Under the pieces are notes generated by a model. The model ran no database searches. It was not told the origin of the DNA and saw only the letters and a program-made list of their open reading frames with translations. This document shows, piece after piece, positions 16,578 to 27,569 of a stretch of DNA of 64,000 nucleotides. The DNA is taken from assembly GCA_037833965.1 (NCBI GenBank), contig AP031352.1:29142501-29206500 (forward strand), given 5' to 3'. The position numbers were made by a program, and so were the translations under genes. Each line of letters opens with the position of its first letter. Positions within the stretch are counted from its first letter, which is position 1. The stretch comes from Marchantia polymorpha subsp. ruderalis (lineage: Eukaryota; Streptophyta; Marchantiopsida; Marchantiales; Marchantiaceae).

Positions 16578-19500
16578 GCATGCCATCCACCTACAATACT
16601 AATGTAATGAATTTCAATTTTTCAATTTTCACTTTTTCATGTATACACATGGATCACACACTTAACAAGATTTTTTGTGCTTTGATGAATTTATCAAATC
16701 TTGCCTTCCACTACATAGATTCTTGCTTGAATTCATAAAATAATTTGAGTAATTTAAAAATCAACTATTATCTACGTTTCTTCTCAACACAAAAAATTTG
16801 TCTCATGTATAATTTATTTTCAAAAATATTTAGATAGAGTCTATTACTGTCATTACATCAATCAAATTCATAACGAAACTAGATTTTGTAGCAAATGCTC
16901 ATTACAATCAAATTATGATATACTTTGCCACAGATAAATACACTTTGCTGTGGGTGTAAAACTTTTTTTTAGTGAAACCTCTGACTTCTAACTTGAGTTT
17001 GAAGATTATATTCATGTACTTTGTTGGATATTTTTTGATTTGCACATATACTTTTTATCCATCAAAGTTTGATTATTTGAAAGCTTCAAAAGCTCCGACA
17101 TTTTGTTATACATACAAAAGTGTATCTCACATTTCACCGCAATAATACATTCAATAAGTAATAATAAATTTATTGACATAACTTTTGATGTTTTTTATCG
17201 GAACAATCTTCTTTCAAGACAAAAGCAATGTTATCAATATATTCAATTTTAATATCATGTTGATAAAGAATGAGAAAATCAGATCAAAATAATCGAATTT
17301 GATGATGTTCTATTAGATAGTTCAAATTGAATCTTTATTGTGTGATGCAGACGCTTAAATCTTATTAATAATTACTCTAATTTTTGTTCTTCAAGAATTT
17401 TCTTCAGTCATACATGAGTTTTTCTTTATATCATATCACTAAATACTTTCCATTCCTTAACACCTGAATGAAAATTCATCCTTGTCAATTTACAAAAATC
17501 TTCCAATTTTACAAATATATGATATAAAAAAAACCATGTTTATTTCTAATAATTACACAAAATTTCATGATCTATAATACTTCAAACCATTAGCATTACC
17601 AGAAAATCAACACTTTTTTGATGTACAATTTGGTATATTGCTTTTAAGTATGACAGTACTAACAAAATTTCTAAATTATTATCATAAATAAATCTAAATT
17701 TTATAATTATAATTATCATCCATTAAAGACTCAATTCAAACAGTTTTAAAAAAAATTTTGCACTTAAAATAGAAAAAATTATGAAATAGAATGTTGAAAT
17801 TTATATGGTGATACGAATTTATTTCTTCAACATTATGTGATCAAGCTCATGAAAAAAGTGTTTTTTTCGGAGTAATAACCAGTGAGGAGATGAAAATTAA
17901 TCTATGTCTTTTTGCAATAACTTCAAAAGTTATAAATGGACTAATTGTCATCACTATTCTACATAGATATTTCACATTGTATCGACATTGAGTATTAATT
18001 TGAACTTTTTACCTTTTAAAATTTGTACAAAGCTCAAATTTTTGTAAAAAAAATGTATTCAAAGAAATATTTACAAATAATTCATAAATATACATTATTG
18101 ACGAAAAAAATCATTATTTACATTCATCTGCTCGTATTTTATTCAATTTTTCTTTATAATGATTTTGTGACTTTTTGTTCATCTTATCTGAGAGGGTCAT
18201 TCATTTACGATATAGATGAGTCATTCAGTTATGAAATAACGTAGGAAAATAGAACCATACTAATAGCCCCTAAGGGTGCAGCTTATTTTCAAGCAAACTA
18301 GCTTTGCCCGTTTTCTTGACTGAAGTACGTAGTGCGGATAGATCCTAGGGAAAAGATCATCTAAGATATGACATAAATTAGATAATGCTATTCGATGGTT
18401 TGACTTCTGACATAAAACTCATGATTGCAGGTATACTGAATGCTAGTTATATTGCTATCTTATATGTTTGCAGATTCTCTATACTTCGTCTTTGCAGATA
18501 ATAAAGCTGATGTGCATGCTCTACTTTTGTCTCCCAATTGTCTGCTCTCTCAGGGCTGGAAATATGAGCTATCACATGAAATGTCCAGCTCAATACATGA
18601 AATCATTTAGATCCCAAAAAAAAAAAAAAAAGGGACATTAATTAATTTTAGACCGAACTACGTACTTCCTATGTTGTTTTGGTGCTCCTTACATCATCAT
18701 AAATTCATGAAGTCTTAAGAAGGTGAGCTATCCTGAAGCAGTAACTAACTCACAGGCACAAAATAAATACCTCGCATCATATATTGTTGGTATCATGTAT
18801 ATCCAGCTTTTCACCATCTTTAGAATATGCTGATCTTCGCAATTCTCACACTTACAGTCTGTCTGGCTATTTGATTTTGTCCAATGAAATCTAGAGATTT
18901 TCAGGAGCTATAATTCTTAACTGTACTAACTTATCTTTTACATATTTCAGTATCACCAAGTGCATGATTTCATGAAAGAAGATAATTACAAAGAAGAATG
19001 AATTGTACCTTATCATCTCATCTCAAACTATTTTCACAAAATACCAAAAGTTCATTGCGTTTTTCCATAGTTGGCGACAATTTCAGCATCAAACTATTCG
19101 GAGGGAAATCTAATCTTCAAGCAAAGGCGAAAGGCATTATGGGACAGAATCAACAACGTGGATGTCCAATGCTGGAGAGACAAGATTGTAACTTCATCAT
19201 GGTATATTTTAGTCTATCGCGAGAGTTCAATGAGGATCTGTAAATTTCAGATCAGTTGTAGAAACAAAGGCCTCAAGGGCTACTGCTCGAAGGCCGAAGC
19301 TCGCATCTTGTATAGATAGAATTTATCGATGCTTGAATTCGAAAACTACTCACGAGTGAGTTTTGATAAGGGAACATAGAGTGTTCAATGTCTGGAAACG
19401 TGACAGCATGTTCGATGTGAAGCAAAGTGGCGGCTGAATTTCTTAGATCCTTGTTGTGTTGTATGCACTGCTCAAGAGCAGCTGCACTAAACCATGCATG

Positions 19501-20740
19501 TACTTTCTGACAAAATCACTTGTTGATGTAAACAATGATGAGGTATCATCTATCTTCTAAACTGGACAAGGGAAATTAGCAATCGGTCTGTATCACACTG
19601 TAACTACAAGTGGTTTTCTGCAAGTTCGGTGAACCTAGATGAATTGTAGCTCAATACAACTGCCTCTGATGCTTTCTGGTGTAGAACCCGATGAAGACGA
19701 ATAAAAAGTTCAACGAGGTCCCAGAAGCTGACTCAAACTTGAGCATCTCTGAATAGCGGCCATACTTCATAAATCTGAGTCTGCAGTAGATTCGTGGGTT
19801 TGCGACGCACCTGGTCATCAGCAAGTACCTCGACCAGGGCCTGAAATGCTTCAAGTGTCTCAATTAGCATATAGCATGTGTGTGAGATATGATCAAGACC
19901 TGGTTACCAGCAGGCCTGATTGATCTGTTTTGTCTCTGGTATTCACACTATTAGGCACGAGCGGCGTCAATAGATCCTGATTCCCTCCATAGCATGAGCA
20001 ATGACTAAGATCTAGCTACAATCCTGGAATTTCTCGCATCCATACTCCTCGAGTCTAGAGACCTGTACACGTTTGTCGTCTCTCATATTCTCCCATATGG
20101 ATTGAAGGCGATCCAGTTTAGAATGAATAGATTCTGCCGTTCAAGTTCCACAATCTCCCGGCGACATACTTCGTCTCTTTATGATCAAGCAGAGAGAAAT
20201 CGTTCCTTCATTTACTGAGCTTGTTCGGCGCTTGAGAACAAGCTCCGAACCGGGGAGCAAATCAGGTTCTCGGTGCTAACGTAGGAACTTGTATTCTATG
20301 AAGAATACGAACCATGTCTAAAGCTCCAGCTTCGAGACGACTATGAGTGTTTTTACCATCCATGCTTCTCTGGTCAAAGTATGAACGTTTGTCCCGCACC
20401 TGATTCTCCCCTGGGGTTTGAAGTGATTCAGATCCAGATTCTTCATGCTACGGAGCGGCGGCAGTAATGCTCTCAATGATTAAGATCCGCGAGACGTCCA
20501 GTGTGCTGCACTGCCATGCCATCCAACATTCTTGCAGCTCAGGCGAGAAAGAATGTCTGACTCCGATCAGTCTTTTGTCTGTCCCGGCTATCCGTTCCCG
20601 TCGGTCGGCCCGGAGATCCCATGGCCACCTTCTCCCGGTCCAGAGAGCCAGTCTGCGCCATCGGGACGGACGATAGTGTTGTCTGTTGGGTCCACGGACG
20701 TTCACCGAGCGTCGTGATGAATTTCCAAGGCTCGAGGTGG
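16578..20740. other. AT-rich intergenic DNA
   Basis: From 16578 to about 18250 the sequence is strongly AT-rich, with no frame over about 75 codons and no recognised element. A run of 16 A sits near 18616-18631. From 18700 to 20740 composition is more balanced but only short frames occur. No coding, RNA or repeat feature could be supported. Confidence 0.6.
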
Positions 20741-20743
20741 TCT

Positions 20744-20770
20744 GACGGACGGACGGACGGACGGACGGAC
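20744..20770. repeat. (GACG)n microsatellite
   Basis: About 6.7 uninterrupted units of a four-base repeat, at the edge of a GC-rich patch that precedes the foldback element. Confidence 0.9.
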
Positions 20771-21004
20771 ACTAGTTAAGTTGATGACTATCGGAAGTGG
20801 GCATAATCAACTCGACCTACCGCATTTCGAGCACCGAGAGGCTTTACGGTGCCGGATCGAGTGCTGTTCCGCACAGTCGGACCAACGCGAGGGAAGGACG
20901 CTAGCCTGAGGTATGCGGCATGCCGGATACGACGATTGGACGAACCGGAGAACTCGAGGCTGATATGCGGCGGCGCGGTCGCTAGCTCTCCCGACAGCCA
21001 CAGG

Positions 21005-22742
21005 ACTGAGCTGCCGACTGCCCCGTCCCGGTTTGCCGGTTGGCGTCAACTTGCTCATCCATCCCTCCGTCGATCCTAAGCATGCACTCTCGTCTCCGAA
21101 CTCCGGAGGCCAACGGAGGCGACCGGCAGCCTACAACCGAAGAGACGATTTCAAAATGCGTCTGGGGAAGGTCGCGTCCGGGGAAGGTCGCCGCGCCACG
21201 TACAAATAGAAAAGAATGTCCGGTGCCATTTGGATGAGACGTCCGTCTCAAACAACTTCTGTAACTCCCGGTGTCATGAGGACCAGATCGGGGATCAAAT
21301 TGTAAATTCTACATTCTGTGGCCCTGGCTAGATAAAAGCAGTGGAACATTTCATTAAACGTTTGGGGAACGAATTCTCTCTAAACTTGATTTTCCATGCA
21401 GTTGTGGAACATTTATATTGATCTAAAACTTATTATTGAGTATCAATCCAGAAAGTCTTTCTTCTAACATCATCCAACATTATTTAGCGTGTTCAACTTA
21501 ATTATCAAAAACAGTGTCCTGGATATATGTGAGATGATACAATGTAAATCACAAGAGTATACAGAATTTTATCCATATGACCTCCAACTCAAGGAGGCTT
21601 TTTTTCTGAAACGACGTCTATTTGAATTTATCAAATTTGATTTTTTGATACATAATCTTCCCAAAAGAATATTGTCTTGAATCGGACTTGTCTACATCAT
21701 TTACTACCGCTACATTTCAGGTTCGGCTCGAATGACACACATACACGGACGAAAGAGTCGAACAATACAAAATTTACTCTCAAAACCGCTATGTACAGGT
21801 GGTTATCACGATAGCATAAAATGTATAACTACAGTTAAACCAAATGTAATTTGTATTTATAATCACGCTCTTGGAAACATCTAAGCTTGTGAATTTTGGA
21901 TGTAGTATGAGATGTATTTTACTTGTCCAAGTTTATTAATTTTCTCTTTATGAAGGTATTACTTGACCATTTCTTATTTGTATTCTTCATGTAAGAATAT
22001 AATGATGATAATTTAGATGCAAAATGTATGTAGATAAGTCGTTGTTGGTTCAAAGAGCAAAGTATGACCACTCGCAATGATGTTAGATGTTTGACAAGAT
22101 GGAAGAAGTTTTGAGACGTCTTTCATCCTAGAAGGACTAAACATATACATTATTGATTTGAAAAGAACATGTGTTTACAATTGAAAATGATAAATCTAAA
22201 CTGCTATAATATCTTGTATTTTGGATGGATCACATAATAGGTTTATGCAGGGACGTCCATATTTAATACTCTCGTATTGGAATGCAAACTTGGATTATCT
22301 ATGGGAGAATGCGAAATACAAGCATACTATGCTGCTTATGCATATATGCAGCAATAGTATGCTTGTATTTCCCTTTGCTTTGAAAATTATGCTTGAAATG
22401 TTCCACTGCTTTTATCTAGCCAGGGCCACAGAATGCAGAATATACAAATTAATCCCCGATCTGGTCCTCATGGCACCGGGAGTTACAGAAGTTGTTTGAG
22501 ACGGACGTCTCATCCAAATGGCACCGGACGTTCCTTTCTATTTGTACGTGGCGCGGCGACCTTCCCCGGACGCGACCTTCCCCAGACGCATTTTGATGTC
22601 CTCTCTGCGGTTGTAGGCTGCCGGTCGCCTCCGTTGGCCTCCGGAGTTCGGAGACGGGAGTGCATGCTTAGGATCGACGGAGGGATGGATGAGCAAGTTG
22701 ACGCCAACTGGCAAACCGGGACGGGGCAGTCGGCAGCTCAGT
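21005..22742. mobile_element. Foldback-type element with 348-bp inverted arms
   Basis: The left arm (21005-21352) and right arm (22395-22742) are inverted copies with only scattered mismatches. Outer ends read ACTGAGCTGCCGACTGCC on both sides; inner ends read GCAGTGGAACATTTC. The arms are GC-rich while the roughly 1.04 kb centre is AT-rich and has no recognisable gene. I could not find a clear target duplication at the outer ends. It could be a non-autonomous DNA transposon or a local inverted duplication. Frames that appear in both arms (for example DGGMDEQVDAN) are mirror copies and probably not coding. Confidence 0.8.
22314..22370. repeat. Long hairpin inside the foldback centre
   Basis: AAATACAAGCATACTATGCTGC at 22314-22335 pairs with 22348-22370 over about 22 base pairs with a single bulge and a loop of about 12 bases. 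It lies close to the inner edge of the right arm. Confidence 0.75.
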
Positions 22743-23078
22743 GTATTGTATTTCTTTGCTTCCCATGCAAAGATATGTATATGCACTAACATGAGTTTAC
22801 ATCACATTAACTCGTGCTATACACAGATCTGACTCTGATCGATGAGTATTCCAATAGTCCAAGTTCCAAGTAAATTTGACCTTTCTGACAAAAATATTAA
22901 TAGCAACTGACGTTAACTGGATCCTTTTGTGATACTTGTCTTTAGATATGGGTTTAACATTTCCTTGTAACCTTCAGTTGCTTGATGAGGTTATTTGAGG
23001 CTCATTGGACCTCATTTAGTCTTTCATTGTAGACTATTCTAGCTCACTCCGGCCGATTTGCAAACGGACGGCGATATA

Positions 23079-23137
23079 TATTCAGGCGATATATATATAT
23101 ATATATATAAGTATTTATATATAGATATATACAGCCG
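23079..23137. repeat. TA-rich simple repeat
   Basis: An AT-alternating stretch (runs of TATA with a few interruptions) inside otherwise GC-balanced DNA, about 700 bases upstream of the gene at 23831. Confidence 0.8.
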
Positions 23138-23830
23138 GAATATATATGCCGTGGCCGCCGCAAATTCGGAACGGCGCGGGCGACCGAGTTTACACTTCCG
23201 GCCGTGGAGTCCGCGAAGAAGAGAGCGAAAATTGCACACCATTCTAAAGACACGTACGATTTGAAGCTTACCGATCGGCGATCGGTTGTCTGCCCAGACA
23301 AGGAGGGGCCTGACGTGGAATTGCCTGCTGGCCTACGGACGGCGGATTCTGTCACTGCTCGATGGAGTGTCGATGGTGCCTCGGTCGAGCTTTGTTGGCC
23401 AGATGCCGCATAGACAAGCCACGCAGAGCATCTGGGGACATGTCAGGTCGCCTCTGAGGAGCCAGACCATGGCAAAAGCGGCTTGGGCCACGGATTCTGA
23501 GCTCAATTTTGCCAGGCTGTGGCGAAGGCCCCGGGAGCTACACTCCGCGGTCACTTGTGCTCCAAATATGGCAATGTCCCCAAATAAAGTTGATGCCTGC
23601 AATTCTGGAGCACTACAGGTCCATTCAGATGCTTTTGTCTTTATAAACGAAGTCGCCGACGACGAAGAGAGCCGAGTCCGAGTCGGTGCATTCTCAGCAT
23701 AGAATTTGCTGAAACATCGAAGGTCTCTGAAAGTGCAGAAACTCGTCGAGACTCTGCGCTTTCGGAGAGCTGGACGGAGGAAAGTTCGATTAATATAGGA
23801 CCTGGCAGCTTGTATAAATACCTCGACAAG

Positions 23831-24361
23831 ATGTTGACCCCTAATAGTTGGACTGTCCTCGTGCTGAATAACATTAGACTCAGGTGGTGCTTGAGTTCTA
23901 AACCCATGGAGGAGCTCAATGCAGGCCGTTTGCAGTTTCTGTACACTAGACTGTTGTGGACCATTCCCGAGGAGGATGAGCGTGAAGAGGAGACCACTTT
24001 TCCCATGCAAATCAAGCTCTTCACGACTCCCAGAAATGAAAATCTCGTTCATTCCAGACAGCAGGCAGTGATGAAGACTCCTCCCTCTGGCGGAGCATGT
24101 CGATGCAAACGCTTCATGAAGAGCATTACGCGCTTCACTTCACTCAAGAAGCTGTGCAAGAGTCGGAGAGTTCACCACCGCACCGAGACTGAAGCAGTCG
24201 TCGAGGAGTTCTCGAGAGCAATTCCAATTCCTCCTTGCCCCCGCCGAAGCAGAGCGAATGAGGAGGTTTTGGGCAGTCAGTGTAAAGAGGTCATGGAACT
24301 TTACACGGATATTTCCGAGGGTAAACTTCCTCTCGAGAAACTCCTGGACTTGAGATTATGA
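23831..24361 (+). CDS. Unrecognised small protein, paralogue of the gene at 42293-42871
   Basis: This is a 176-residue frame from the ATG at 23831 (MLTPNSWTVLVL). Two blocks are shared with the protein encoded at 42871-42293. The N block (WTVLVL, then FLYTRLLWTIPEEDE against FYTRLLWAIPEDEE) covers about residues 1-50. The C block (CKEVMELYTDISEGKLPLEKL against CDEVSQLYSAVSQGKLSLDNL) is the last 30 residues. Between them lie a Cys/basic segment (ACRCKRFMK) and an acidic/Pro stretch. No signal peptide or membrane segment is evident. An in-frame Met seven codons upstream exists, but the shared start M(L/F)TP favours 23831. A frame on the other strand (24052-23333) is longer but has no homologue here. 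The family is unknown to me; conservation of two blocks in a distant copy argues for a real gene. Confidence 0.6.
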   Translation: MLTPNSWTVLVLNNIRLRWCLSSKPMEELNAGRLQFLYTRLLWTIPEEDEREEETTFPMQIKLFTTPRNENLVHSRQQAVMKTPPSGGACRCKRFMKSITRFTSLKKLCKSRRVHHRTETEAVVEEFSRAIPIPPCPRRSRANEEVLGSQCKEVMELYTDISEGKLPLEKLLDLRL

Positions 24362-24519
24362 CGACTTTCCTCCCCATCCTCATCTGCAACAACAAGAACA
24401 AAATTCCAAAATCGCAGCAGTTGATGTGGAGTTGCTCTAGCAGCTCATGCGTTGTCCCCTCAATCTGTAGCCAATTTGTAGATAATCATATTGCTCTTGA
24501 TAGTCAGGCTCTACTTGCA

Positions 24520-27500
24520 TCATAGGTTCAGTGAAGTGGAAACAGGCACGAGGAAAGCATGTGTAAGTACAGAGATATAGACGTCTATTGAATGAGTGAA
24601 ATCACGAATAGACGTGAAAATTAAGACTTTGCAAAATCAGAGTTGTACATGTCAATTGGGTAGATAGTGAACTTAGCACTACAGCTAGCAGCTGAAGGGT
24701 AATTTTTCAGTAGAATCAAATAACTTGTGTGTTGTGATAGATAGATACTCTTGCGAGAAAATTCCCTATCGTTTTGTATGAATTTTCATCGAAGAGAAGG
24801 AGGAAGGAGTTCTTTCTATAATCTGTACAAGACAGGTGGAGATGAAGTTATTTCAGGTCATCACGTTTGAGGACACTACACCAGCAACCACATGCAAATG
24901 AATTATGGTATATCCGAAGAAGATTCAATGCCGTGTACAAGGAAAGAGAAGAGCATATTTGAGGCAATATGAGATCTCTAGGTCAGGGATAGCTGTTGAA
25001 TGTAGTTCGTCCTATCAATGACACCAAGGACGAGGAGTGGCATCGTCAATCGAATTTTGAGATGATGGAGCAAATGTGGGAGAAAATGGCTGCTAGCAGT
25101 TCAGGGGTAACAAGGTGAAGAAGAATGGGTGAAATCGTTGACGCGTCGTCACAGAACGCCGCCCTTCTTCACACCACAAATTAATTCAAGCGTCCAGAAC
25201 TATGCAGCACTGCGTATCAAGCCGGGAGCGCCTGACATTGCAAATATTTGAGAAGTATGCGTTCCTTCAGGGCAGTAACGGAAGGCCTTTATCCCACCTT
25301 AAGACTCCAAGCTTTTGGCTGCAAGTGATGGATCATGGTGTCAGAGCTACCAAGTTTAATCAATTTGGCAGAGAGACCGGGCAGTGAGAATTCATTTAGA
25401 GAAGTCTCTGCTTGAGAAGACGACACTCAGTTTCAATGGTTCCAAAATAGGCTTTTGCCACTTTCCAACAAGCTGCACTGAAATGTAATGCGTAGTTTAT
25501 TCCACCCCAAAAATCAGTAGCCTGAAAAACATGAGTCTTAGGTCAATAATAAAATTAGCTTGGCCTGCCTGATTGTCGAATCCGACAAGCAGGATGTACA
25601 AACGGGAAATATGTATATTGTTTTGGATCATATTTGCGAAACCGTCAATGAGACATATTTGTGAACATATTTGTTTTACTGGATATGTGTATAGCAAAGC
25701 ACGTGAGCATTCAACTCCGTCCGCTCTGATGTGAGATATATATTGTTTGAGCTTTAGACTGAAATCGGTGCAGTAGACATGCAGTCCAAGTGCCATTGTC
25801 CTTCAGCGTTGAGAAGTCTTGACACCTCAAACCAAAAAGGCAGGCATCAAGTTCTACATCATCATTATTTTTCTTGTCGGTGATAATCTATAGATTTGAA
25901 CACCCAAGACATGCTCACATTCATTCAGCACAATTGCAAGAAAGTGGCGGAAATATCTACAGCATTTGATCACGCTCAAGGATTTCCTACGAAAGATCTT
26001 TGTGACGAAGATTAGACGCGGCTTATCATGAGCACATGTAAACAAACATCAGTCCAATTAAATTTAGGAAAGTTTAACAGATGGTTGTATCCACTGCGTA
26101 AAGCACGCCACGAATGCCTTGAGGAAACAAGAATGCCGGCTTACTCGTTTTTATGGGTCCTTTCAGTGGAACAAGCTTTCAAGAGGAGTGCGAGACTCTT
26201 CTTCCAGTTCCCCGCATCTCGTCAAAAGGAGGTCTGGACACTCCGTCATCTGATCACTTAGTGTACAGACTTAGCAAATTTGTGGTCCTTAGACTCTCAA
26301 GCAGACAATGATGCACGCGTATTGCCACTCAAGTTCTCAGAAGCCGTCACAAATTTTTGTCACATGAGGATGCAAAGTATGCTCCTCTCCAGTCGCCGCA
26401 TCATAATACAAGCGTAAGCGAAAGTAAATGAGAATCTGATGATAAGTATTTTTGGATCGAAGGGGAAACTGTCTATTTGAAGACAGGCGAGATCTGCGGC
26501 AGACGTACCAGCCAGCAAATATTTGAGCTCTTCAGATTCAGATTCAGATTGCTCTCGATAGAAACTTGTTTTCAGTTTCGACCGACTTTCTTCGAACAGT
26601 AGACCCTACGATTTATGGTCAGCATTTCCTTGAGCCCACGGCAGAATGATCTGTAACTGAAGTTTGTCTTGCAGCGTCTGAGTCAGGCAGCTTAGAAAGC
26701 CCTTTTATAAAACTGCGACGCCGCGATGCGAGTGCCATCGGTGTAAACTTCAGTGGGGCCAGCTTGACAGCGCTTTGCCTGTATGAAGAAGTGAGAATCT
26801 CAGATCCATACTCCGCAGCAGTATATCTGGGCTGGACCCCTTGTCTCGACCGTACGGGGTCAGGATTGAAGAAGACACGCAGTGGGTCTGATTAGAAGGA
26901 GGTTTCGGATCAAATTTCATTGATAAATACTGAACGTCCAAAGGAATAATTGGAAGAGTCTTCCAATTATTCCTTTCGTCCTAATAGCATGTGGTTCTTG
27001 TACCTGAACTTGACTTCAATGAACACTTTTCTGTATCGAGGGTAAAATACTGTCGTGTTATTCATCGCCAGGTGTAAGTGAGTGAGGAAATGGAGATCTG
27101 ATCTAGATGCTGGACGCTAGACTCGGAGATATTGGTTGCCAGGTTGAGCTCGGAGTCGGAATCAACGGTTGGATTATCAAGGTCCAATGATTTCCAGGAG
27201 AAGCGACTGTGACTGTTTTTTAATCTTGCCGGTTAAGACAAAGACAGCTTACGCATGGACGGAAGAAAATCAGATATCAGAGATGGCTGTCTACCAACCT
27301 TGGAAGCTATCATTTGGAAAATTGACATGTCGCAGATGATAGACTTGATCTACCAGAGCTGTGTTATAGAGCTACAGCAGATGTTGAGATGGTTTTTTTG
27401 GAAGAAGCCTAAAAAAATTAACTAGAGGAATCGAGCAGTCTAATGACGAGTGAATCAGCATATGATTCTTGCTCAGCACTTGATGGATGAACTCTATCTC
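24520..27500. repeat. Diverged about 3 kb duplication, unit 1
   Basis: It is matched in order by 27570-30500. Landmarks: ATAGGTTCAG near 24522 and GGTCAGGGATAGCTG near 24981; TTTAGACTGAAATCGG near 25752 against 28153; GTATCCACTGCGTAAAGCA near 26084 against 28502; CTCCAGTCGCCGCATC near 26386 against 28820 and 29368; and the tail ending CTCAGCACTTGATGG against TTCAGCACTTGACTGG. Frames inside the unit are not conserved between copies, so it is treated as non-coding or decayed. It begins about 160 bases after the gene at 23831. Confidence 0.7.
26940..26976. repeat. Perfect 18-bp palindrome with one-base centre
   Basis: AAAGGAATAATTGGAAGA is followed by a single G and its exact reverse complement. 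It is located within unit 1 of the duplication. Confidence 0.9.
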
Positions 27501-27569
27501 TGTAGATAACTTTCTCGAAGCAATAGTGCTCATGATACTCGTAGTGTAACTAATAGCAATGGTGTACTT

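Noticed and set aside
20982-22789. Paired frames in the two foldback arms as a duplicated gene
   Set aside because: They are mirror images of the inverted arms and end in unrelated sequence; no start context or domain supports coding.
23333-24052. 239-codon frame antisense to the gene at 23831
   Set aside because: The sense frame has a paralogue at 42293-42871 with matching N and C blocks; the antisense frame has no match and is explained as its shadow.
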